DNA from: Promethearchaeota archaeon
GTDB taxonomy: Archaea > Asgardarchaeota > Lokiarchaeia > Sigyniarchaeales > SOKP01
NCBI GenBank assembly: GCA_019058295.1
Contig: JAHPZI010000004.1
Coordinates: 1-44,743, forward strand
Direction: 5' to 3'
DNA: 44,743 bases
Positions 7,390 through 15,686 of this stretch are shown here, one piece after another. How positions within the stretch are numbered: position 1 is the first letter of the stretch; the number at the start of each line of letters is the position of its first letter. The notes below the pieces were generated by a model, which did no database searches, was not told where the DNA came from, and worked only from the letters and a program-made list of their open reading frames with translations. The translations under genes and the position numbers were made by a program.

Positions 7390-8730
7390 TCAGCTATTTT
7401 TAGTTTTTCCAAATTTCGGTTTAAATTCGTCAGGAACATAAGGTTGAGCGTATTTATTAACAATCTCAAAAAAGTCTTTGTCCGAAACGCCTCTTGTAAT
7501 CTTTTTTAATTCTTCTTTAATTATATGAAAAGATTTTCTTAAATCTTCTTTTGAGGTCGATTCATGTTTAACTTTTACTTCTGTTACAATCTTCCTTATA
7601 ATATCTTCAGGAATATCTAAATCTAAAACTTCTATTTTGCTCCGTAATGCGGCCATAATCGATTTTGAACCGCTAAATTTCCCAAGATAGAATTTTCTTC
7701 TTCTCCCAACTATTTTAGGGTTTATGGGTTCGTAAGTTAGTGGATGAGCTAAAATTGCAGCTATATGTAGCCCACTTTCATGGCTAAAAGCGTAATCTCC
7801 AACAATTGGTTTGTACTGCGATAGAGGTTTGCAAAAATACTTTTCACAAACCTCACTTAATTCGGGTAAAAGATTGAGCTTTATACCTGTATTAATTCCT
7901 AATCTATGTAAATTCATTACTACCTCATCAAGGGCAGCGTTTCCTGCTCGCTCTCCGTAGCCATTGATGCATGTATGTGGATATTTACAACCTTGAATAA
8001 CACCTGTTATTGTATTTGCCACAGCCATACCAAAATCGTTATGAGTATGGATACCCATGTAAATTTTCTCTTTTGAAGGTTCTATAACCTCTTCTCTAAT
8101 TCGAGTCATTAGATATCTAGTAGAGCAAGGTGTTAAAACGCCAACGGTATCTCCAAGAACTATTCGTTCGGCACCAGCATCAATGGCAGTCTTAAAGACG
8201 TTTTTTAAATGCTCGAAATCGCATCTTGTGCCATCTTCTGATACCCAATTGACCTTTAATGCATTCTCTTTTGCGTAAAGGATCGCAGTTCTAATCTTTT
8301 CTAATTGATCTTGTTCGGTTTGTTTTAATGTTTTCCTAAAAATTGGAGAGATTGGCATAAATACAACGATTTCTTCAAGATCTGCATCAATACACGCATC
8401 AATATCGTCTTTTCTAGGTCTTGCGATGCCTAATATAGTAGATCTTCTTAAATTTTCGTTAACAATTGTCTTTACGATATTTTTTTCAGATTCCGAAACG
8501 GCTGGAAACCCTACGGCTATTAATTTAACACCAATGTCATCCATGAGTTTTGCTAAATGAATTTTCTCGTCAAGTGTAAGATATACGGTTGGACTTTGTT
8601 CTCCATCTCTGAGAGTCTCATCCCATATATAAACATGTTTAGGTTGCTTAAATTTGAAATCTTGGCAAGCAATATTATTATAATCAATAAGGAGCTTTTC
8701 CAATTCTTCTGTAGTGAATTTATAAGACAT
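7390..8730 (-). CDS. Homocitrate/citramalate/isopropylmalate synthase-family enzyme
   Basis: The 446-residue protein contains the HMGL-like TIM barrel: WDETLRDGEQSPTV near residue 36 (the R-D-GEQ metal/acetyl-CoA site), GIHTHNDFGMAVAN with the HxH metal ligands, and NGYGERAGNAALDEV. After the barrel comes HESGLHIAAILAHP, typical of LeuA/NifV/AksA subdomain I. The family condenses acetyl-CoA with a 2-oxo acid (2-oxoglutarate, pyruvate or 2-oxoisovalerate). The substrate cannot be settled by eye; the compact C-terminus without a full LeuA regulatory domain favours a homocitrate or methanogen AksA-like enzyme. No aconitase or dehydrogenase partners are adjacent, so it is separated from its pathway. 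Confidence 0.8.
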   Translation of the reverse strand: MSYKFTTEELEKLLIDYNNIACQDFKFKQPKHVYIWDETLRDGEQSPTVYLTLDEKIHLAKLMDDIGVKLIAVGFPAVSESEKNIVKTIVNENLRRSTILGIARPRKDDIDACIDADLEEIVVFMPISPIFRKTLKQTEQDQLEKIRTAILYAKENALKVNWVSEDGTRCDFEHLKNVFKTAIDAGAERIVLGDTVGVLTPCSTRYLMTRIREEVIEPSKEKIYMGIHTHNDFGMAVANTITGVIQGCKYPHTCINGYGERAGNAALDEVVMNLHRLGINTGIKLNLLPELSEVCEKYFCKPLSQYKPIVGDYAFSHESGLHIAAILAHPLTYEPINPKIVGRRRKFYLGKFSGSKSIMAALRSKIEVLDLDIPEDIIRKIVTEVKVKHESTSKEDLRKSFHIIKEELKKITRGVSDKDFFEIVNKYAQPYVPDEFKPKFGKTKNS

Positions 8731-8889
8731 TAGTAATTCTCCATGAAAATATTTAATATAGAAAATTAAAGAAGTTAAATAAATTTCATTTTACAGAAGT
8801 AAAACAAAAAAAGGTAAATTGATTAATATTAATTAGGACTTTTTTTATAGAGAAGATTCTAATAAATCTTGGTAATTAGTTTTATTTTC

Positions 8890-9468
8890 TTAAATTTTTT
8901 TAAAAATGAATATATTATACAAAAAATTCTCTCTAATTTCAACTGAAAGTGGAAGATTTTTTGTATACTCTCTTGGATCAACGGCATCCGGATGTGTGGG
9001 AGAGCGTTTTCTTATTCGCTTAATTGCCTTAGGTGTTGGTTCAAAAATGCCAATAATTCCTTTCGATTTTAATATGCGAATAAATTCTTTAAATGCTGAG
9101 ATTTTATCATTGATATGATGAAGTGCTCCCAAGATAAAAATTGCATCAAACATCTCATCATTAAAGGACATTTTTTCTGCATTAAATGGTTTGTATTCTA
9201 TTAAACTGTCAATATAAACTTTTTTAGCATTTTCTAGCCAATTTTGTTTAGCATACTCCGTATTATCGTTATCAGGTTCTCCCGTGATTACTTTATAATT
9301 ATTTAAAGCTAAAATGATAGCCATTCGCCCTTTTCCTGTTCCCACATCTAAAATTTTAGCATCTTTACTCAACTTTAAATCATGAACTATAGGATTGATT
9401 ACATCAAATATCAAGCTAAATTCAGGGCCTAATATTTCTTTCGCATTATTAATATCCAAATATTTCAC
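8890..9468 (-). CDS. SAM-dependent methyltransferase
   Basis: This small class-I methyltransferase of 192 residues has motif I ILDVGTGKGRMAIILA at about 39-54, motif II ending in an acidic residue (ITGEPD), and a FDAIFILGALHHI post-II/III region ending in a GIIGIFEP strand. This is the Methyltransf_11 pattern. The C-terminus is short (ends in a NIFIFKKI strand). The winged-helix regulator gene ends one base before its start, so the two form one transcript. The substrate is unknown. A small-molecule or arsenite-type substrate is possible because of the ArsR-like partner, but no cysteine set typical of arsenite methyltransferase is visible. Confidence 0.8.
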   Translation of the reverse strand: MKYLDINNAKEILGPEFSLIFDVINPIVHDLKLSKDAKILDVGTGKGRMAIILALNNYKVITGEPDNDNTEYAKQNWLENAKKVYIDSLIEYKPFNAEKMSFNDEMFDAIFILGALHHINDKISAFKEFIRILKSKGIIGIFEPTPKAIKRIRKRSPTHPDAVDPREYTKNLPLSVEIRENFLYNIFIFKKI

Positions 9469-9469
9469 C

Positions 9470-9808
9470 TTAATCTTCTAATATCGTATTTTTCAAGAAT
9501 CCTAATCCTCTTGGAGTTGACTTCCAACCTTCAGTAGATTCAATAATAAAAAGACACTGCTTTAACATTGATAAATGGTAATTTAATTGATCTTCTTTTA
9601 GCTTAAATTCCTTTTTAATTTCATTTGTGCTCTTAATTTCATTACCAATGAATTTTAAGAGCTCTCTTCGGTCTTCATTCATCATTGTCCTATATGCTCG
9701 GCTATGATCTAATTTATGATCAAGATTCTCTGTCATTTTCAGAAAATCCTTTAGTTCTTCTTTAGTCAATTTTGATTTATTTAGCATTTTCTTCATTTCA
9801 TCTTCCAT
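9470..9808 (-). CDS. ArsR-like winged-helix regulator
   Basis: The protein is 112 residues. A helical N-terminus is followed by RELLKFIGNEIKSTNEIKKE and KLKEDQLNYHLSMLKQCLFI, the helix-turn-helix and recognition helix of an ArsR-type domain (the LNYHLSML segment corresponds to the usual V-S-Q/Y-H-L-xx-L). A wing follows, with STPRGLGFL. It probably binds DNA as a dimer and controls its own operon, including the downstream methyltransferase. No metal-binding cysteines are visible, so the inducer is not obviously a metal. Confidence 0.7.
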   Translation of the reverse strand: MEDEMKKMLNKSKLTKEELKDFLKMTENLDHKLDHSRAYRTMMNEDRRELLKFIGNEIKSTNEIKKEFKLKEDQLNYHLSMLKQCLFIIESTEGWKSTPRGLGFLKNTILED

Positions 9809-9944
9809 AAAATATACCCCTTAAAAGTTAATTAAGTATTGTAATAATAACAAAAAAAAATTATTTACTAAAATAAACTTTATACTTTCTAATACAACTT
9901 TTTCCGTCCCAACTAAAACAAATTTAGAAAAATAGGATGATCTT

Positions 9945-10682
9945 CTATAATAGATTTAGCCAAGTTGAATCGTCTTTTAATTGCTCATATTCTTCAAGAT
10001 CTCCAAAATTACCACTAAATTGTTCTTTTTCCATGTTAATAACTCGAACTTTCCAGTTTCTTTCTTTAATTCCAATTCTAATTGCTTCAGGGATTTCTAA
10101 TTCCCCTCTATCAGAAGGTTTTAAAGTTTTTAATACATCAAAGATTTCTTTTGAAAATATGAAAACACCAGTATTATCAAGATTAGAGCTAGATGTTCCT
10201 TTTGGGGGCTTTTCAATAATATCTGAACAATACTTGCCTTCGCAATAAATAGCGGCACCTTTATAGGGATCATCTGTATAACTCGTTACGAGTATAAAAT
10301 TTTGATCTTCGTTTTTGTATGCATTGTATACATCTCTGTATACTTTATAGGAAACTAAAGTATCTCCCCAGGTTAAGAAAAAATGTTGATTTGGTATTGA
10401 ATTCTCGCAAAGTAATAGCGCTCCTCCTGTTCCATTTAAATCAATTTGTTCAATATATTCAATATTAATATTCCAATTGCTTCCATCTTGAAAATAATCA
10501 ATGATTTGTTCTTTAAGAAAACCTAATACTATAATAAAATCTTTAATACCAGCGGTTTTAATCCCGTTTATGATATATTCTAATAAAGGCTTTCCGTGCA
10601 CGGGAAGCATTGATTTCTGGTATAGTTCAGTATAAGGCCGCATGCGTTTTCCATATCCCGCGCATAAAATGATTGCTTTCAA
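9945..10682 (-). CDS. Sugar-phosphate nucleotidyltransferase (short, RmlA/ManC-like)
   Basis: The 245-residue protein has the nucleotidyltransferase signature LCAGYGKRMRPYT and Lys in the following QKSMLPV segment. ALLLCENSIPNQHFFLTWGDTL supplies the metal-binding Asp. The strand-loop FGDLEEYEQL at the end is the second metal site typical of this family. It has no left-handed helix domain, unlike the enzyme at 4.7 kb. It likely makes an NDP-hexose or NDP-heptose from a sugar-1-phosphate. No glycosyltransferases or epimerases adjoin it, so the product cannot be inferred from context. Confidence 0.85.
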   Translation of the reverse strand: MKAIILCAGYGKRMRPYTELYQKSMLPVHGKPLLEYIINGIKTAGIKDFIIVLGFLKEQIIDYFQDGSNWNINIEYIEQIDLNGTGGALLLCENSIPNQHFFLTWGDTLVSYKVYRDVYNAYKNEDQNFILVTSYTDDPYKGAAIYCEGKYCSDIIEKPPKGTSSSNLDNTGVFIFSKEIFDVLKTLKPSDRGELEIPEAIRIGIKERNWKVRVINMEKEQFSGNFGDLEEYEQLKDDSTWLNLL

Positions 10683-10994
10683 AACAAATCAGCTCCAATT
10701 TAAAATCTATTTTAATAATTAAAAATATCAAAAATTATTAAATTTAAATTATTCAAATTTAATTGCTGAAAAACTATAAATTTTTATATCAAATTTGACA
10801 ATTGGAGATATTTTACACTTTTCCAAGGTCAGAAACTAACGCGCTTTTTTATAATATTCAAAAATAGTTGGAATAAAAAGAAATTTTTATGGCAAAAAAT
10901 ATGTAGAATTTAGTTGATTAGAGATTAGATGTTCCAGCTGTAGAGTTGTGGGGAGAAATATTCGATTTTAATAGATATTATGAGAAATATACTT
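10683..10994. other. AT-rich intergenic region
   Basis: About 310 bp lie between the start of the nucleotidyltransferase gene and the end of the acidic microprotein gene, both on the minus strand. I see runs of A and T, several TATA-like matches near the nucleotidyltransferase start, and no convincing gene, repeat or hairpin. Confidence 0.5.
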
Positions 10995-11162
10995 TCAATA
11001 GAAGTATTTTTCATCATATTCCTCTTCTTCGTAGTTATCCCAATCGTCATATTCCTCGTCCTCATCATAATCTACATCTTCTTCGTCATCAAAATCATCT
11101 TCATCATCCCAATCTTTCTCATTCTTTTTTTTATTTGGTCCAGCATAAAATTTTAATACCAT
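10995..11162 (-). CDS. Hyperacidic 55-residue microprotein
   Basis: A frame read on the minus strand starts MVLKFYAGPNKKKNEKDWDD and continues as an almost uninterrupted run of Asp and Glu with spaced Trp, Tyr and Phe, ending EEYDEKYFY. About half of the residues are acidic. Similar acidic tails occur in archaeal proteins that contact DNA-binding or RNA polymerase proteins and in histone or DNA mimics, but I recognise no named family. A His-rich frame lies antisense on the plus strand and is its shadow. The ATG has no strong ribosome binding site, but TTTAAATA-like elements lie about 80 bp upstream. It sits alone between two AT-rich spacers. Confidence 0.6.
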   Translation of the reverse strand: MVLKFYAGPNKKKNEKDWDDEDDFDDEEDVDYDEDEEYDDWDNYEEEEYDEKYFY

Positions 11163-11560
11163 TTCTAATTCCTCAATTTTTTATTTATTTGAATAAGATT
11201 AGAAACAATTATTAATTCACTTATCAATAAATCTAAACCTATATTTAAATATTTTGTATTAAAATTTAAATAAAACGAGGTTTAACTCTTAGATAGATAT
11301 AGTTAAATAAAATTAATTATGAGATATAGTATCATATTAAATTGAGAAGATTTAGCTCAAAGCATTTCAAATCTAAGAGATTTTCTCAAACATATCTAAA
11401 AAACCCAATATATGTCTCTTTATAAAATCTTTATCTTTTCCTAATGATTTAATTAAAACATTTTATTTATTTAATACAAATAAAATAATATTTATGCATA
11501 TCTAATATTTCAAAAATTTAGAATATCTTATAAATATTTGAGATAATTCTTTTTGAGATA
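11163..11560. other. AT-rich intergenic region with TATA-like elements
   Basis: About 400 bp contain no supported gene. TTTAAATA-like elements at about 11244-11251 and 11265-11272 could serve the acidic microprotein on the minus strand. The rest is AT-rich without clear structure. Confidence 0.5.
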
Positions 11561-12562
11561 TTAAATAATTTTTAATCTTTGGAATAAACCAGTAACCAGA
11601 ATCGGTAATGCTATTGTAGCATCACACCAAACACTCACATATTGAGAATCTAGAGCATATTTACCCCATGATTTAGATTCTGAAGTTGTACAACCTGAAA
11701 GACCGCCATCATATTCCGTTGCTGTATGAATACGAACAGAATACTTATAACCAGATTCAATTCCATGCTCTCTTAGTTGTTCAAGATGATCTAAATATGG
11801 AAAGATTTGTTGTGCCCAATTTCTTGGTACACCACCACCAACAATAAATAGTCCAGCTTTCTTGCGTGTTTTTATAATTTCTGCAAATTTTTTAACATCC
11901 TCAAAGATATTAAAATTAAATTCATAACCCTCCTTAACAGTGAATTTAATTAAATCTAAAGCTAACTCAGAGTCGCTAAAAGCAGGTATAAAAATTGGAA
12001 TTTTATGTTTAGCAGCAAGGGAAAGAATGCATTTTTTATCTATTTTATTTCCAATTAATTTTAGAAATTCAGAGGGAGAAATTTCTAACTTTTTATCCTT
12101 ACATATTTGATCTATTATCTCTAAAAGTTTATTCCTTGTTATTTTATAATTATCCTCAGGGAGGAATATATCATAAATTCTATTAATTTCAAGGTTATAG
12201 AGTTCATTATCATCGACATTAGGATTTCCTAAATAATGTCCGATATTAACTATTGTGTCAATTAAATCATGAGTAATATTGGCACCTGTTGTAATCAATA
12301 CATCAATAATATTATGTTCGATTAATGAGCTAATTAATCCCCCCATACCTGCTGGAACCATTGCACCAGAAAGGGCTAAAACTTTTAGACATTCATTATC
12401 TGAAACCATTCTTTCAAGGATATCAAGCGCTTTCCCTAAATTTCCTCCCTGAAATCCACAGTATTTAAGATTTTCTAAAAGATCTTCAATAGTTCTAATC
12501 TTATTCACATCGAAGGGAATAACTTTCTTTATTAAATAATCATCTTTATTATTATGTCTCAT
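11561..12562 (-). CDS. Deoxyhypusine synthase
   Basis: The 333-residue enzyme has the family's NAD-site and glycine motifs (SGAMVPAGMGG, LITTGANITHDL), the GGGVPRNWAQQ loop and the C-terminal GGLSGCTTSESKSWGKY stretch. The Lys of SWGK is the residue that carries the butylamine intermediate in the family. It transfers the 4-aminobutyl group of spermidine to a lysine of archaeal IF5A, the first step to hypusine. It is divergent from the arginine decarboxylase gene, with 75 bp between the starts. Arginine decarboxylase starts the polyamine supply, so the pair covers both ends of the path. Archaeal genomes can carry several DHS-like paralogs, so the acceptor protein is not certain. Confidence 0.88.
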   Translation of the reverse strand: MRHNNKDDYLIKKVIPFDVNKIRTIEDLLENLKYCGFQGGNLGKALDILERMVSDNECLKVLALSGAMVPAGMGGLISSLIEHNIIDVLITTGANITHDLIDTIVNIGHYLGNPNVDDNELYNLEINRIYDIFLPEDNYKITRNKLLEIIDQICKDKKLEISPSEFLKLIGNKIDKKCILSLAAKHKIPIFIPAFSDSELALDLIKFTVKEGYEFNFNIFEDVKKFAEIIKTRKKAGLFIVGGGVPRNWAQQIFPYLDHLEQLREHGIESGYKYSVRIHTATEYDGGLSGCTTSESKSWGKYALDSQYVSVWCDATIALPILVTGLFQRLKII

Positions 12563-12576
12563 AGAATAAGAAAATG

Positions 12577-12584
12577 TTTAAATA
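12577..12584 (+). promoter_or_regulatory. Candidate TATA box for arginine decarboxylase
   Basis: TTTAAATA lies 54 bp before the ATG of the decarboxylase in the 75-bp divergent spacer. A start about 25 bp downstream would leave a 5' leader of roughly 30 nt. Its near-palindromic shape means it could also serve the other strand. Confidence 0.35.
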
Positions 12585-12637
12585 AATAAAATATTAATTA
12601 TTATAATTAAAATAGATAAACTTAATTCTTCCGAAAT

Positions 12638-13186
12638 ATGTCATTAGTTCCAAAAGCGGTATGTTTTGTCAGAGGAAAGGGCTTTCATAAATCAAAATTA
12701 GGTTCATTCGAACAAGCCTTAAGAGACGCTGGAATTGCTAAATATAATATAGTTAAAGTAAGCTCAATATTACCTCCCTATTGTATTGAAATTCCAAAAG
12801 AAGAAGCTTTACCCCAACTCCGTGCTGGGCAAATATTATATACTGTATTAAGTCGTGCAAGCAGTGACGAATTTAATCGTTTAATAAGTGCTTCAATTGG
12901 CATTGCAAAACCATCCGATATAAAAGCTTATGGATATTTAAGTGAGCATCATGCATTCGGTGTTAAACCCGAAAAGACAGGAGAATTTGCAGAAGATCTG
13001 GCAGCAGAAATGTTGGCAACTACTTTAGGAGTAACATTCGATTCTGAAGCAGATTATGATGAAAAACAAGAAATATTTAGGATGAATGGGAAAATAGTCG
13101 AAACAAAAAGTATTACTGAATCTGCAACTGTTAGACAAGAAAATGAATGGGCTACAGTCTTAGCGGCAGCAGTTTTTATACTTTAA
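12638..13186 (+). CDS. pdaD: Pyruvoyl-dependent arginine decarboxylase
   Basis: The 182-residue proenzyme shows the self-cleavage site KVSSILPP at about residues 40-47; chain cleavage between Ser42 and Ser43 would leave the pyruvoyl group on the alpha chain. The rest of the fold matches PdaD, including AGQILYTVLSRASSDEFN and a Glu-rich C-terminal region. It decarboxylates arginine to agmatine, the first step of archaeal polyamine synthesis. The neighbour on the other strand is deoxyhypusine synthase, which consumes spermidine. No agmatinase or agmatine ureohydrolase is in the window. No strong Shine-Dalgarno precedes the ATG. Confidence 0.93.
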   Translation: MSLVPKAVCFVRGKGFHKSKLGSFEQALRDAGIAKYNIVKVSSILPPYCIEIPKEEALPQLRAGQILYTVLSRASSDEFNRLISASIGIAKPSDIKAYGYLSEHHAFGVKPEKTGEFAEDLAAEMLATTLGVTFDSEADYDEKQEIFRMNGKIVETKSITESATVRQENEWATVLAAAVFIL

Positions 13187-13246
13187 ATTTGCATCCAAAT
13201 TTTTTAATTGATGAATTTATTTTTTTAAATAAAGTAAGAAAAATGG

Positions 13247-14356
13247 ATGATGAATGGCGAAGTTGTCTTTTTTCAATTATTTGATGTTGGGAGATATATT
13301 GATCTAAATGAAATTCAATCTATTTTCCCGGGAATTAGAGATAAGAAAATTATTAAAACTAAAGATACTCCTGATTATATTATTATTCCCGAAACAATTA
13401 GGGTTGAAATTGAACAAGATATTAAAGTAAAATCTAATAATCTAAAAAATTTTAAAGCTCAGATAAAACTTTATGAAGATGGGGTAATTTCTTTTATTAT
13501 AAGAGCAGATTTTATTGATTTAACGTTAGAAAATTTTCATACTATTCGAAATACCGAGATAAATACGCCAGGTGGCACATTAAAGATTGAAAATTGGATT
13601 GAAATTCAATTTAATAAAATTTATGAACTTTCTGGAGACTATATTGATTCATATTTTATCACCCTTGATCATCTTGAGTCCGAAAAATATACTTGTTATT
13701 GTATAAATGATGTCCTTATAGACCCTAATACATTTATTGGAGAAAATGAGAAATATTTAGCCTCATTTTTAATGGGAGAAAATCCTGAATTAGATCTTCA
13801 TCAAAATCAGATTGATGATACATTAAAAAATTCATTTTCTTTTTTAAAACAGGATATTACTATTTTTGATTTTCATCGGTGTCTTATCATTGACTCGACA
13901 AAAGATTATGAAGATCTCTTGCTTATTATAGAATTAGCAAATTTTCAACGTTTAAAATTAAGAACGCTAGATCGCTTGTTAGATATACATTTGGATAGCG
14001 CAGAGGATGATATTCGTAGTATTTTTATTAAAAGTCGATTATTCTTGAGAAGATTAAGTAAAAAACTAGGCTATTTATTTAGACTAAGGTATGATTTTAT
14101 CTTTATCCTTGAAAATTTAGAAAATGTCTCAAAAATCATTGGGGATTACTATTTAGCTCAAATTTATCGTCATTTGGGAAAAATCTTCCGATTTAAACAA
14201 TGGAGTGAAAGTATACGCAATCGAATGAGAATATTGGATGATATATATACAACGGCAAAATCTACTAAAACAGATAAATTAATCCTTTACTTGGAAATTC
14301 TTTTAGGTGTTGTATTTACTCTGGAATTTATACTATTTCTTCTAGGATTATATTAG
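13247..14356 (+). CDS. RMD1/DUF155-like membrane-anchored protein
   Basis: The 369-residue protein has a soluble N-terminal half with strands and acidic stretches. The helical C-terminal half (about 230-345) is rich in Arg/Leu/Asp, including LRTLDRLLDIHLDSAEDDIR, and a single transmembrane helix ends the chain (about 347-369). A terminal membrane helix after a long coiled helical domain of this type is the layout of the RMD1/YagE (DUF155) family. Eukaryotic members are mitochondrial or vacuolar membrane proteins of uncertain function. Match is by layout, so confidence is moderate. It follows arginine decarboxylase by 60 bp on the same strand, but a functional link is not evident. Confidence 0.5.
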   Translation: MMNGEVVFFQLFDVGRYIDLNEIQSIFPGIRDKKIIKTKDTPDYIIIPETIRVEIEQDIKVKSNNLKNFKAQIKLYEDGVISFIIRADFIDLTLENFHTIRNTEINTPGGTLKIENWIEIQFNKIYELSGDYIDSYFITLDHLESEKYTCYCINDVLIDPNTFIGENEKYLASFLMGENPELDLHQNQIDDTLKNSFSFLKQDITIFDFHRCLIIDSTKDYEDLLLIIELANFQRLKLRTLDRLLDIHLDSAEDDIRSIFIKSRLFLRRLSKKLGYLFRLRYDFIFILENLENVSKIIGDYYLAQIYRHLGKIFRFKQWSESIRNRMRILDDIYTTAKSTKTDKLILYLEILLGVVFTLEFILFLLGLY

Positions 14357-14462
14357 AGAAGAATAATGTATTTTTAAACTTCTTTTAAAAAGACTTTCTT
14401 CACGATATTCGGTAATATAAAAGCAATATTAAAGGAAAAAGTTTATTTGAAATATAAAAGTA

Positions 14463-15479
14463 TCAAATTATTTGAAGAGTCAACCATTTTAATGCTTTAA
14501 TAATCTCATCATCATCTTTTAGAATATTTAATGAAAAGAATTGAACTTTAACTACTTTTTTTTGCTCCTCTGAAAGTTTTAGATAATTATAAACTTCACA
14601 TTCTTCTAAGGATCTCTCTCCCTCAGAAATGTTTTCGATTATCAAGATTGGAAAATTTATTGTTTTATCTGCAATATTAATTATAATTTTTTCAATATCC
14701 TCTTTTAATTTTTTTATATTGTCTCCCTTTCCATTTTTGAATAGATATATAAAAGCCTGAATAGTATCTAAATCAAGAGATGAATTTAAATCAATTCTTG
14801 GATATGGAATTTTTATGTTTTCAATTAAAACACTAAAAATCCGTGTAGATACACTTAAATCTTTTTGTTTGTAAAATTGGATGGCTTCAATGTTTTTTAG
14901 TAAAATTCGTTTACCAGCATTTTTTTGCCCAATAATGAAGATTTTTCTTTTGATTCTTGAATCCTTAGTAATAATATTAATCTCAGGATCAAGAACTAGT
15001 TTATTAAAGAAATGATTAAAAATAAGGAAAAAATCGACATTATATTCTTTACACAATATATTTAAATCTGCTTCATCAGGATCTTTTTTATGACTATGTA
15101 AAATTAAGTTAAAATTTGATAATTGCGTAAGCTGAGATTCAAAATCTTCAAGAATTTCTACTTTAGAATTTAAGTAATTAAAAACATCTCCTAATTCATA
15201 CTTGAAAAAAGAGGTACGTAGGAGAAATGAAATCATCAATAATTCAGATCCGCCCCTTGCCATCTTCGAGGGAATCCGGAATAAATGGTTAATGGACTGA
15301 TATCTCCGAAATGCAAATAAAAAGGATCCTAAATCCTCACTAAATTCTAATATTCGAAAAAGATCTGGAAAATCCTTATCATCTGGTTTGGATGGTTGAC
15401 AATATAAAAAATTGGGCCCGATTCTTTCATCAAAATATAAGATACATAGATACTTCGCTTCTAACAAAGTTTGAACCAT
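14463..15479 (-). CDS. Longin/roadblock-like domain fused to degenerate small GTPase
   Basis: The first 100 residues (YLCILYFDERIGPNFLYC) match the opening hairpin seen in longin- and roadblock-type proteins of Asgard archaea. A second half begins with KIFIIGQKNAGKRILLKN at about residues 179-196, a P-loop (G-x4-GKR) with Arg after the Lys where Ser/Thr is expected. The switch-II glycine/aspartate motif and the NKxD motif are not recognisable (the region reads NFPILIIENI). The C-terminal IKALKWLTLQII resembles the last helix of Ras-like GTPases. It may be a pseudo-GTPase scaffold, or its nucleotide cycle may be altered. It sits alone between convergent and same-strand neighbours. Confidence 0.6.
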   Translation of the reverse strand: MVQTLLEAKYLCILYFDERIGPNFLYCQPSKPDDKDFPDLFRILEFSEDLGSFLFAFRRYQSINHLFRIPSKMARGGSELLMISFLLRTSFFKYELGDVFNYLNSKVEILEDFESQLTQLSNFNLILHSHKKDPDEADLNILCKEYNVDFFLIFNHFFNKLVLDPEINIITKDSRIKRKIFIIGQKNAGKRILLKNIEAIQFYKQKDLSVSTRIFSVLIENIKIPYPRIDLNSSLDLDTIQAFIYLFKNGKGDNIKKLKEDIEKIIINIADKTINFPILIIENISEGERSLEECEVYNYLKLSEEQKKVVKVQFFSLNILKDDDEIIKALKWLTLQII

Positions 15480-15686
15480 CCAGTTTTTTTAATCCAAAAA
15501 TTAAAAGAGCTTCTCCTATTTATGATTTTCTAAAAGAATTTTATAATATTAAATTCTATCAAGCAAAATGTTTTAACCAAAGACATTAATAAAAGCCTCG
15601 TGTATGAAGCAGATAAAAAAGGATTAAAAGACATTAATAAAACCTATTTACTTATTGGATCTTAAAAGAAAATAAGAAAATATATA

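Noticed and set aside
10946..11215. Plus-strand frame rich in His, Arg, Ile and Leu
   Set aside because: It is antisense to the acidic microprotein; His/Arg/Leu richness is the complement of Asp/Glu codons.
15579..15642. Two copies of AAAGACATTAATAAAA 48 bp apart
   Set aside because: Short, AT-rich and lacking flanking structure; not enough to call a functional repeat.
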